From the NCBI GenBank assembly GCA_002403305.1, contig DHHM01000017.1, forward strand, positions 32,219 to 96,218: DNA of 64,000 nucleotides, written 5' to 3'. The position numbers and the translations under genes are program-made. The notes beneath the pieces are model-generated. The model did no database searches, was not told the DNA's origin, and saw only the letters and a program-made list of their open reading frames with translations. Position 1 is the stretch's first letter; each line of letters begins with the position of its first letter. Shown piece by piece: positions 8,548 to 15,677 of the stretch. Origin of the DNA: Bacteroidales bacterium UBA4772 (GTDB lineage: Bacteria > Bacteroidota > Bacteroidia > Bacteroidales > VadinHA17).

Positions 8548-11076
8548 ATGAAGTCTTCATATTTAAGGGTATTTGCCTTAATCTTTTTACTCGGCTTCTA
8601 CGGTTCAATGACGGGGCAGAAACGTGTAACAGTAAGCGGGAAAATATCCGGCTATGCAGGAGAAGCCCTTACGGGAGCAACTATCATTGATGCACAGAAT
8701 AAAAACAAAGGAACCTACTCAAACGCTAACGGATATTATTCTTTTTCCCTGACACCGGGAGAAGTGAGGCTTCTTTTTAGCTATGTGGGATATAAGGCTA
8801 AAGAGTTCATACTGATGCTGAAAAGTGATACTACGGTCAATGTCTCACTTACAGAAGATAACAGTATTGAGGCAGTCACTGTTTATGCAAGGGAAAAATA
8901 CAATAATGCCATGAACTCAAGAATGAGCGTCATAGAGCTGCCGGTAACACAGATCAAAACAACACCGGCCCTGTTCGGCGAAACGGATGTGCTTAAATAC
9001 ATCCAGCTTCTGCCCGGCATTCAAAGCGGAGGAGATGGAAATGTGGGACTATATATCAGGGGAGGTAACTATGACCAGAATATGATCACTCTTGACGGGG
9101 CAACAATTTATAACCCTGAACACATGAAGGGATTTGTTTCAGTGTTCAATGCCGATATTCTTGACAGGGTTACAGTATATAGAGGCTGTTTCCCGGCAAT
9201 GTACGGATCACGCCTGTCAGGGGTGGTTGACATAGGGATAAAGGAAGGTGATCTTAAAACTTATCACGGCTCAGCTACAATAGGGCTCCTCTCTGCCAAA
9301 TTCAATCTTGAAGGACCTGTTGACAGCAGTAAAACTTCTTTTATAGTATCCGGACGGAGATCTTTTTACAACCTTATAACAAGTGCTTTCCTGAATGCTG
9401 TTTATGATAATACCGATGCTTTGACACAGTTCACTAACATGTATTATTATGACATTAACGCCAAACTAAGCTGTAACTTTTCAGATAGTGATAAACTCTC
9501 ATATAATTTCTATTTAGGACGTGATGAGATTGATTCCGATGGTAATAAAACTGAGTTGCAGAATACAGAGGATGATAAGGTATACTCTATCAGCAGTAAA
9601 TATGACAATAAGAATATTTGGGGAAACATTGTATCTGGTCTAAAATGGAGCCATCTGTTCAGTGACAAACTATCATCAGGCACAATGTTGAACTATAGCA
9701 GATACCGGTACAATTTTACTGTAGCGTCCGACCAATCATATTCTGAAACCTATGTTGATGAAACCGGGGTTGATTCTTCAAATACTACAATATCTTCCGT
9801 GGGCTATCTGTCTGAAATTGATGATATTTCTTTAAATTATGATATCATATATGCCCCTTCCGACAGGCATACTATCATGGCCGGCATCTCAAATTCACTT
9901 CAGCTCTTTAATCCCACGGTCTCTGCTTATCGTTATTCGGAAACAGTGGTAAACGGTATTAAGACGGAAGATGTGACAGATAATCCACAAGGAAATTCCC
10001 TGTTTATGAACAACCTGGCCTTATATGCGGAAGATGATATTGATGTTTCCAGGTTTCTCAGGGTAAATGCCGGGCTGAGGTTTAACCTGTATTTCATAAC
10101 GGGGAGATCATACGCTTTCCCGGAGCCGCGCCTTAGTATGCGGATCTTATTGTCTGAAGGACTATCAATAAAAGGTTCTTATTCATTTCTTAGCCAGGGA
10201 ATTCACCTACTCAGCAGTTCAAACCTTATAATGCCGTCAGATATATGGGTACCGGTCACCGGTCCAATAGAACCTATGACCTCAGCTCTTTATTCAACAG
10301 GTATTTTCTTTGATCTGAAAAAAAAGGTCCATTTTTCTGTAGAGGGTTATTACAAGACTATGAACAATGTCCTTGAGTATAAAGAGGGCGTTTCTTATAT
10401 CAATAATTCTGATGGATGGGAGAACATGGTTTCTGTTGGATACGGATGGGCATACGGCCTGGAATTTTTAGTTCAGAAAAACACAGGACGTATTACGGGA
10501 AGCATTGCATATACCTGGAGCAAATCATTAAAAAAATTCGACAGCGCAGACAACATAGTTTATAACGGTAAAACATTTTATGCACGCAACGATTGCAGGA
10601 ATAATTTCAGCGCAAACCTCACCTGGAAAATTAGCATGAAGTTTGATATTTCCGGCACTTTTATATATAAAACCGGCAGCAGGGGAACTCTGGCCGAGAC
10701 TATCTTAATTGCCAGAAATTTCATTATTTATACAAACGAAACTCCTAAAGGCGGAATTTATTCAAACAGTATGCCCTCTGGCACTTCTGTCACCAATCCT
10801 TCCGGTGCCGCCACATTTAACACGTATTATAAGTTATCATCATATTCTGTAAAGAATGGGTATAGGTTACCCGATTATCACCGGCTTGATATAGGAATGA
10901 ACTATCATTTGTACCATAAGAAGGGTCTGAGTACCATTAATTTCAGTATCTGTAATTTATATAATCACTTTAATGTTTATTCAGTCTATCCTGCAAGTGA
11001 AGGATGTAATTATGTATTGAAAGGCTTGTCCCTGTTTCCGTTTATGCCGTCATTCAGTTATACATATAGTTTTTAG
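8548..11076 (+). CDS. TonB-dependent outer membrane receptor with carboxypeptidase-regulatory-like domain
   Basis: The protein has 842 residues and a signal peptide ending near MTGQ. Residues about 27-105 form a carboxypeptidase-regulatory-like domain (VSGKISGYAGEALTGATI...GYYSFSLTPGEVRLLFSYVGY). The plug follows (LPGIQSGGDGNVGLYIRGGNYDQNMITLDGATIYNP), then GSRLSGVVDIGIKEGD and a long beta-barrel that ends in the aromatic-rich SFSYTYSF. TonB-dependent receptors import bulky ligands across the outer membrane. The partner gene 1 nt downstream encodes a DUF4249 lipoprotein, a recurrent pairing in Bacteroidota. With the CHSYAW gene 6 nt upstream this makes a tight three-gene unit. The ligand is unknown. 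Confidence 0.92.
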   Translation: MKSSYLRVFALIFLLGFYGSMTGQKRVTVSGKISGYAGEALTGATIIDAQNKNKGTYSNANGYYSFSLTPGEVRLLFSYVGYKAKEFILMLKSDTTVNVSLTEDNSIEAVTVYAREKYNNAMNSRMSVIELPVTQIKTTPALFGETDVLKYIQLLPGIQSGGDGNVGLYIRGGNYDQNMITLDGATIYNPEHMKGFVSVFNADILDRVTVYRGCFPAMYGSRLSGVVDIGIKEGDLKTYHGSATIGLLSAKFNLEGPVDSSKTSFIVSGRRSFYNLITSAFLNAVYDNTDALTQFTNMYYYDINAKLSCNFSDSDKLSYNFYLGRDEIDSDGNKTELQNTEDDKVYSISSKYDNKNIWGNIVSGLKWSHLFSDKLSSGTMLNYSRYRYNFTVASDQSYSETYVDETGVDSSNTTISSVGYLSEIDDISLNYDIIYAPSDRHTIMAGISNSLQLFNPTVSAYRYSETVVNGIKTEDVTDNPQGNSLFMNNLALYAEDDIDVSRFLRVNAGLRFNLYFITGRSYAFPEPRLSMRILLSEGLSIKGSYSFLSQGIHLLSSSNLIMPSDIWVPVTGPIEPMTSALYSTGIFFDLKKKVHFSVEGYYKTMNNVLEYKEGVSYINNSDGWENMVSVGYGWAYGLEFLVQKNTGRITGSIAYTWSKSLKKFDSADNIVYNGKTFYARNDCRNNFSANLTWKISMKFDISGTFIYKTGSRGTLAETILIARNFIIYTNETPKGGIYSNSMPSGTSVTNPSGAATFNTYYKLSSYSVKNGYRLPDYHRLDIGMNYHLYHKKGLSTINFSICNLYNHFNVYSVYPASEGCNYVLKGLSLFPFMPSFSYTYSF

Positions 11077-11077
11077 T

Positions 11078-12037
11078 ATGATGAAAAGAGAGATTTTCAT
11101 AATTCCGGTTTTTGTCCTGCTGCTTTCAGCCTGTGAAAAGACACTTGAATTCAGCGGCGGGATCACTGATCCGAAACTGACGGTCTGTGCGCTGGCCAGT
11201 CCAGATACAACCTTTAAGGTTTATCTGTATCAATCACTCTTTTTTCTTGATATTCATACATATTCCTCTCAATTTTACCTGGACTCTGATGCTGCCGTTC
11301 AATTGTTAGTTAACGAAACTGATTTATACAGCACCTCTTCTGATACAATCGAAAGTATAGATCTTTCCGGTTATAAGCCGTTAATAAACGATGAACTGTC
11401 ATTAACAGTTTCATGCGAAGGATATGAGACTGTTACAGCTCAGACAACCGTTTTGGAGAGACCTTCTTTTAAGATAACAGACCATTACTCTTTATACAGT
11501 AAAAATCCGGTAGAGGTAATGAGTGATGGAATGATACATCCGATTGATTTTTGGGGGACAGACACTGTTATGAATATCTCATGCATGATTAATGATCCGG
11601 GAAATGTAAGCAATTATTACAGGTTGAGTGTAAAAAGCATAGGGAGCACAAAGGAAGGCCCATTAGGGGTGGATGATTGGGCAACGGTCAAAGATATCTT
11701 CTCTTCAGATGATATACTTTTTGTTGATAACAATATATCTGTCTCAATTAACGGGTGGCCAGAGCACTTTTCAAATGTATTTGATGACTCTCTGTTTGAC
11801 GGAAAAGAATATACCTTTGCTGTAGAGTCAAGGCAAAGATCTGCTGCGTATTCATGGGTTGAGATTGAGCTTCAGCATATCTCGGAAGATTTATATAAAT
11901 ACCTGAAGAGTGTTGAACTGGCACAATGCTCAACAAATGACATTTATGCCGAGCCAGTAAATATTTTCTCTAATGTTGGAAACGGCTATGGAATATTGGG
12001 TAGTCTTTCAGGCAGAAAGTTTTATTTACAGTTTTAA
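11078..12037 (+). CDS. DUF4249 domain lipoprotein, partner of the TonB receptor
   Basis: The 319-residue protein has a lipoprotein signal (VFVLLLSAC, Cys20) and the typical DUF4249 opening LEFSGGITDPKLTVCALASPDTTFKVYLYQS. It ends in the family-like NIFSNVGNGYGILGSLSGRKF. DUF4249 proteins are cell-surface or periplasmic lipoproteins coded next to SusC-like receptors, and a substrate-capture role is assumed from that context, not shown. The start is 1 nt after the receptor stop, so translation is coupled. It is a little shorter than many members, but both ends look normal. It is the last intact cargo gene before a region of fragments. Confidence 0.85.
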   Translation: MMKREIFIIPVFVLLLSACEKTLEFSGGITDPKLTVCALASPDTTFKVYLYQSLFFLDIHTYSSQFYLDSDAAVQLLVNETDLYSTSSDTIESIDLSGYKPLINDELSLTVSCEGYETVTAQTTVLERPSFKITDHYSLYSKNPVEVMSDGMIHPIDFWGTDTVMNISCMINDPGNVSNYYRLSVKSIGSTKEGPLGVDDWATVKDIFSSDDILFVDNNISVSINGWPEHFSNVFDDSLFDGKEYTFAVESRQRSAAYSWVEIELQHISEDLYKYLKSVELAQCSTNDIYAEPVNIFSNVGNGYGILGSLSGRKFYLQF

Positions 12038-12095
12038 CTATTTCAATTAGTGTTCCAGTAATTACAGGCGTGCTCACCAAATAACAGATTCTATC

Positions 12096-12164
12096 CCTTT
12101 TGCAGGCAAATGTCATGAATGTATTCGATACAATCAACAGCAAGATGGACCAGAGACCTTTCAT
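12096..12164 (-). pseudogene. Possible truncated 5' end of a secreted-protein gene
   Basis: On the minus strand the GNAT fragment ends TTATGA, and the overlapping ATG opens a frame reading MKGLWSILLLIVSNTFMTFAC. This looks like a signal peptide with a terminal Cys, coupled by ATGA as in a real operon. Beyond about 12096 the frame loses character and runs under the DUF4249 gene. I read it as the first codons of a gene that came with the GNAT fragment and was cut. This is low-confidence. Confidence 0.3.
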
Positions 12165-12292
12165 AATTCTGTGCGATATACCAGTTTATCATCTCCGGAA
12201 CCGTAGAACTCACGCAGGGTGGCTTCGAGCTCATAGCCGTTCTTCAGGTAGAATTGCCTCGTCGGTTCATACAGCGGCCTGCCGGAGGTTTC
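12161..12292 (-). pseudogene. 3' fragment of a GNAT acetyltransferase gene
   Basis: The minus-strand frame reads ETSGRPLYEPTRQFYLKNGY and then ELEATLREFYGSGDDKLVYR before a TGA at 12161-12163. The pattern PTRxFYxxxGY...LxDFYxxGDDKxVY is typical of the C-terminal third of GNAT N-acetyltransferases that carry a PTRRFY-type acetyl-CoA pocket end. The N-terminal two thirds are missing. Coding similarity stops at about 12292, where the plus-strand PQQ-type fragment begins. The gene is therefore a remnant, not functional. Confidence 0.65.
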
Positions 12293-12295
12293 CCA

Positions 12296-12763
12296 ATGTG
12301 GGCTATAGCTCAATGTCCGGTCATTTACGGCAATTTGCTGATCCTAGCTTCCCTGGCCCCTGACGCGGGAGTCATTGCCTATAACAAACTTACCGGAGCA
12401 GTATCATGGAAAACACCTTCGCTTGGAAATGTGGGATATGTCAGTCCATCAATTGTCAAAGTAGACGGCAAAGACCAGGTTGTTATGATTACGGCATCCG
12501 GCGGTGGTTTTGGAAATGCTGCCCGCACCCCGAGTAATGTCGTGGGTATTGATCCTCAAAACGGAGCTGTACTGTGGACCTATTCAAACTGGAGTTCCTG
12601 GATCCCCACACCAAATGCTTTTGATGCCGGCCAGAACAAGATCCTGATCGTTGGTGCTTACAATGCAGGTGCTGCGATGAACCAAATTGAAAAAAGCGGT
12701 GACAAATACAATGTGAAGGAGCTATATAGAACTGCGGATTTTGGGGAGCACACAAAACTATAA
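12296..12763 (+). pseudogene. Internal fragment of a PQQ-like beta-propeller protein
   Basis: From about 12296 the frame reads MWAIAQCPVIYGNLLIL, AGVIAYNKLTGAVSWKT and VVGIDPQNGAVLWTYSNW. These are successive blades of a PQQ-enzyme-type (BamB-like) eight-bladed propeller, with the xxLDxxTGxxxW signature of each blade. No signal peptide or N-terminal blades are present, and the frame stops where the IS3-family element begins at about 12764. An ATG further upstream (12254) reads through the GNAT fragment and is not a real start. It is a fragment truncated on both sides. Confidence 0.7.
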
Positions 12764-12824
12764 TACTCCCCTGAATTGAGACCACTGGTTAAGGTTAAAT
12801 TTGATAACTTTAAACCAGTGCATT

Positions 12825-13112
12825 ATGAAATCGAAAAGACAAAAACATTCAGCAGCCTTTAAGGCGAAAGTAGCAATTGAAGCATTACAGGAGCGGGAGT
12901 CTCTCATTGAGCTTTCCAAGAAGTATGGTATCCATCCGAACATGATATCACGCTGGAAGAAGGAGTTTTTGGACCGTGCGCCGGAGCTTTTTGACAAGCC
13001 GGGCCAGGATAAGAAGTAGGATGCTGATCTCGAGAAATTATATACCAAGATAGGTCAGTTAGAGATGGAGCGTGAGTTTTTAAAAAAAAACTTGAAGAAG
13101 CTGGGTCTGTAA
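12825..13112 (+). pseudogene. IS3-family transposase orfA with in-frame stop
   Basis: The frame starts MKSKRQKHSAAFKAKVAIEA and carries the orfA helix-turn-helix (LIELSKKYGIHPNMISRWKKEF). It reaches a TAG at 13017-13019, then continues in the same frame DADLEKLYTKIGQLEMEREFL, the leucine-zipper part of orfA, to a TAA at 13110. Full orfA would be about 95 residues, so the TAG is a nonsense mutation. A run of nine A after five T (13077-13090) is the likely -1 frameshift site for the OrfAB fusion. It lies after the TAG, so full transposase cannot be made without readthrough. Confidence 0.8.
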
Positions 13113-13126
13113 CTGAACGTCTTGGT

Positions 13127-13936
13127 ATGGTTAACCGTGAAGAGCCGTTGAGTATCCGCTGCCAGTGCAACCTGGTAAGTGTCAGCCGGGGTAGTTTTTA
13201 TTACAAGCCCCTGGGAGAGAGCGAGGATAATCTGAAGCTTATGAGACTGATGGATGAGCATTATCTTGAACACCCTACGGAGGGAGTAAAAAGGATGCGT
13301 GACTTTTTGCTTACCCTTGGTCTACTTGCCAATCATAAAAGAGTACGCAGGTTACTGGGGTTAATGGGCCTGATGGCAATCTATCCCAAGAAGAACCTGA
13401 GCCGGCTTGGACAGGCGAAGTACATCAGACCCTATCTTCTGCGGGATCTGAAGATAGTTCGTCCGAACCAGGTATGGGCAATCGATATCACGTACATTCC
13501 TATGCCAAGAGGTTTTCTCTATCTGACGGCAATAATAGATGTTTACAGCCGCTATGTTGTCGGCTGGGGCATATCCAACACTCTTGACGCTAGCTGTAGC
13601 CTGAATGTCACAAAAGAGGCTATTGCCAGGCACGGGAAGCCGGAGATCATCAACTCGGATCAGGGAAGTCAGTTTACCTGTCATGACTGGATTGAGTACC
13701 TGGAGAGTGAAAAGATCAAGATCAGTATGGATGGAAAGGGTCGGGCTATCGATAACATCTTTATTGAAAGGCTATGGAGATCTGTCAAACACGATTATGT
13801 TTACATTAAAGTACCCTCTGACGGTCTGGAGCTATACCAGGGACTCAAGGGATATTTTGATTACTACAACAACCGGCTATGCCATCAGGGAATTGGTCGA
13901 AAGATCCCGGCAAGCCTGTACAAGTCTGTGGCATGA
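13127..13936 (+). CDS. IS3-family transposase orfB (DDE integrase domain)
   Basis: The 269-residue frame is intact. After a short HTH_21-like region (EHYLEHPTEGVKRMRDFL, LLANHKRVRRLLGLMGL) the rve domain shows the DDE triad: WAIDITYIP (first Asp), INSDQGSQFT (second Asp) and the Glu in AIDNIFIERLWRSVK. It ends in the usual YNNRLCHQGIGRKIPASLY. The -1 frame is open upstream to about 13082 and reads KKKLEEAGSVTERLG before the ATG, consistent with production as an OrfAB fusion by slippage on the A9 run. With orfA broken, the copy is probably inactive by itself. Confidence 0.92.
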   Translation: MVNREEPLSIRCQCNLVSVSRGSFYYKPLGESEDNLKLMRLMDEHYLEHPTEGVKRMRDFLLTLGLLANHKRVRRLLGLMGLMAIYPKKNLSRLGQAKYIRPYLLRDLKIVRPNQVWAIDITYIPMPRGFLYLTAIIDVYSRYVVGWGISNTLDASCSLNVTKEAIARHGKPEIINSDQGSQFTCHDWIEYLESEKIKISMDGKGRAIDNIFIERLWRSVKHDYVYIKVPSDGLELYQGLKGYFDYYNNRLCHQGIGRKIPASLYKSVA

Positions 13937-14116
13937 TATTAACAGAAATTGGAGATGTTAACAAAAGAAAAAAGTAATCAAAAAAGAAAATGTGTTAATA
14001 ACCAGAATAACTCTGCGAGTTATTTCCGGTTATGTAACACTGGATTACATCATCATCATAAGAAAACTTATATTTGTTAACCTGTGGTCTGACAGAAGGG
14101 AGTACTTTATATAACC

Positions 14117-14163
14117 GGCTTGAGGTGGTCAATTATCTTTGGCTTGAAGTGGTCATGGGGACA
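14117..14163. repeat. Possible IS21-type terminus relic with two 15-nt direct repeats
   Basis: GGCTTGAgGTGGTCA (14117-14131) and GGCTTGAaGTGGTCA (14141-14155) repeat at 24-nt spacing and are followed by GGGGACAG. Multiple terminal repeats ending in a TGTCCCC-like tip are a feature of IS21-family ends. No IstA/IstB coding sequence is present, so at most this is a remnant next to the IS3 element. Confidence 0.4.
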
Positions 14164-14380
14164 GGTTTTTCAAGCTTAATCAAAAGCGTATATGAATGCT
14201 TACCAACCCCGGTTTTTCAAAATATTGCTAATGGTCGATCCCCATGTGAAAACTTGCTAGGTTTCTTGCTAGGTTTTGGGGATAAATGGTATGAAAAGGT
14301 AGAAATATAAAGATTTTGTCATTACACATTAGTGTTGACATTCAATGTGTTAAGGTTATTTCTTTATAATTTGATTTAAT

Positions 14381-14422
14381 TCTGGATCAGAAGAGTCTAG
14401 GTTCGAGCCCTAGCGGAGCAAC
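14381..14422 (+). repeat. Right direct repeat (attR-like), tRNA-Gln 3' fragment
   Basis: This is a 42-nt copy of the tRNA-Gln 3' half starting in the anticodon loop, 40 of 42 identical to 6896-6937. It includes the whole T arm and the 3' acceptor strand. It cannot fold into a tRNA because the 5' half is absent. It ends 3 nt before a strong terminator hairpin. Confidence 0.85.
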
Positions 14423-14425
14423 AAG

Positions 14426-14453
14426 AAAATCCCGTGTATGCGGGATTTTTTTT
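14426..14453 (+). terminator. Rho-independent terminator, probably the original tRNA-Gln terminator
   Basis: The stem AAAATCCCG/CGGGATTTT with loop TGTATG runs into eight T. It follows the tRNA fragment by 3 nt, where a tRNA terminator is expected. This suggests the island separated it from the intact tRNA gene. Confidence 0.8.
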
Positions 14454-14478
14454 GCGACGTTGGGGCGAGAAGCTGCGA

Positions 14479-14561
14479 TCCCGATTTATCGGGAGAGTAG
14501 TCCCAATAGCGAAGCGTATCGGGAAGCCCTACCGTGCCCCGGGAATCCCGATTTATCGGGA
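14479..14561. repeat. Two copies of palindrome TCCCGATTTATCGGGA
   Basis: The 16-nt palindrome occurs at 14479-14494 and 14546-14561, with a related interrupted form between them. A third copy, as its reverse complement, is at 53856-53871. It lies in a 280-nt non-coding spacer. The apparent reading frame across it (14434-14739) is repeat-derived and not a gene. Confidence 0.7.
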
Positions 14562-14677
14562 GAATCGGGGGCGGAGCAACTGCTGCCGGCCACCACCACC
14601 TTCTCCGGCGAACACGATTACCGGTCAGCGGGTTACTAATTTTTGCCCCTTCCTTGCAGATTGTCCTGAATTTGCTT

Positions 14678-14685
14678 TAATTTTG
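14678..14685 (+). promoter_or_regulatory. Candidate promoter for the 14736 gene pair
   Basis: TAATTTTG matches TAnnTTTG, with TTG at 14654-14656 upstream at a 21-nt spacing. It lies 50 nt before the start of the beta-barrel protein gene. Confidence 0.45.
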
Positions 14686-14735
14686 GTATGGCTTTGTTGT
14701 TTAAAATGTCTGTATAGTCTCAACTTTCCCTTAAC

Positions 14736-15677
14736 ATGAAAAGGATTCTGCTCCTGGCACTTATCCTGACGGGTACTGTTTTCCCTGTATTCCCGCAGGA
14801 TCAGATCATCACCCGCAACAATGATACCATTGAATGTAAGATCACAAGGGTGAACCGCAATGATCTCCTGTTTGAGATTGACACTAAAGGAGTCATCTCT
14901 TCGGGAAGAATCCCCTTCACCGAAGTAGTGAGCTACTCGGTTACTACAACACCATCCGACAGCAGGAGACCTGCCAGCCTACCCGGGGCACAGAGACCTG
15001 CCAGCCCCGTTGCCGGTCCCTCTCCGCGGCTGCGGCTGAGCCTGAACGGAGGAGCAGGGTATATATTCAGCAGCTCGGAGAAGGCCGAAGAGAGCATGGC
15101 GGCCTGGGGGATAGCAGACGACGATGCCGGAGCATATTATAATGATCTTAAACTCGGCATCTGCGGTAGCGGCGACATTACGTTTATGGTGACACCAAGG
15201 ATCGGCACAGGACTACGCTACAAATTCTTCTACACAGATGCAGGCGTCGAAGGCTTCTTCGACCCTAACGACGGGATATACCTGATGTATGGGACTTACA
15301 GTGAGCATATCTATGTCAATTTTGCAGGTGTTTCCCTGTTTTACACTGAACCGCTGGGCAGAAGTCAGAAATTCAGTGTCTACGCTTCATGGGCGGCAGG
15401 ATTGACTCTCTACAGAAACGAAGCCGAAACCTTCCAGGGAAATCTCCTGATCACCGGTAACGCTTTAGGGATGGATGGGTCACTGGGTCTTGAATACCGC
15501 CTTACCCCCTCCATGGCTCTGGGTGCCGAACTGTCAGCCTTCAACTCCCTGCTCAGGAAGATTGAAATGACAGACGGAACAAACACCGAGACCCTTGAAC
15601 TTGAAAAGGAAAACATTGAAAATCTCTCAAGGTTCGAACTTTCTTTGGGAATCAGATTTTACCTGTGGAACAGATGA
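14736..15677 (+). CDS. Outer-membrane beta-barrel protein, uncharacterised
   Basis: The protein has 313 residues and a signal peptide (MKRILLLALILTGTVFPVFPQ). A short N-terminal domain (ITRNNDTIECKITRVNRNDLLFEI...) of a type often found at the start of Bacteroidota envelope proteins is followed by a Pro/Ser-rich linker (about 75-100). The rest alternates hydrophobic and polar residues, with strands such as RLRLSLNGGAGYIF, TGLRYKFFYTDAG and FELSLGIRFYLW, ending in an aromatic residue as barrels do. No enzyme motif is seen. Its stop overlaps the next start by 4 nt (ATGA), so the two products may work together. Confidence 0.75.
   Translation: MKRILLLALILTGTVFPVFPQDQIITRNNDTIECKITRVNRNDLLFEIDTKGVISSGRIPFTEVVSYSVTTTPSDSRRPASLPGAQRPASPVAGPSPRLRLSLNGGAGYIFSSSEKAEESMAAWGIADDDAGAYYNDLKLGICGSGDITFMVTPRIGTGLRYKFFYTDAGVEGFFDPNDGIYLMYGTYSEHIYVNFAGVSLFYTEPLGRSQKFSVYASWAAGLTLYRNEAETFQGNLLITGNALGMDGSLGLEYRLTPSMALGAELSAFNSLLRKIEMTDGTNTETLELEKENIENLSRFELSLGIRFYLWNR

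Larger units (their letters stand above)
12764..14104 (+). mobile_element. IS3-family insertion sequence, about 1.34 kb
   Basis: Imperfect terminal inverted repeats bound the element. The left end reads TACTCCCCTGAATTGAGACC (12764 on), and the right end, read inward on the minus strand, is TACTCCCTTCTGTCAGACC (from 14104). Both continue into CACTGGTTAA or CACAGGTTAA. Inside are overlapping orfA and orfB in the -1 relation usual for IS3. A perfect 8-bp inverted repeat (CACTGGTT/AACCAGTG) lies before orfA, and a hairpin AATAACTC-TGC-GAGTTATT sits at 14006-14024. No clean target duplication is visible. The element cuts the PQQ-propeller fragment on its left side. Confidence 0.85.
6938..14380. 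mobile_element. Putative 7.4-kb genomic island inserted at tRNA-Gln
   Basis: The segment lies exactly between the intact tRNA-Gln and the 42-nt copy of its 3' half. By eye it is richer in A+T than both flanks. It carries no housekeeping gene. Contents are a stop-split secreted protein, a TonB receptor, a DUF4249 lipoprotein, fragments of a GNAT and a PQQ-propeller gene, an IS3-family element, and what looks like an IS21-type terminus. No integrase gene is present, so it would be a decayed or non-autonomous element. The strong terminator just after the right repeat fits the original 3' flank of the tRNA gene. The stretches 6938-7191 and 14164-14380 hold no gene that I can see. Confidence 0.7.

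Noticed and set aside
11970..12164. Complete 64-residue secreted protein gene on the minus strand
   Set aside because: Only the first 20 or so codons look coding; the remainder is antisense to the conserved end of the DUF4249 gene, so I record just a possible truncated start.
14074..14310. 78-codon frame between the IS3-family element and the right att repeat
   Set aside because: It reads through the IS inverted repeat and the IS21-type repeats and resembles no protein.
14434..14739. 101-codon frame after the right att repeat
   Set aside because: It begins in the terminator hairpin and is built from the CCCGATTTATCGGG repeats; the Arg/Gly/Pro-rich sequence is typical of translated repeats.
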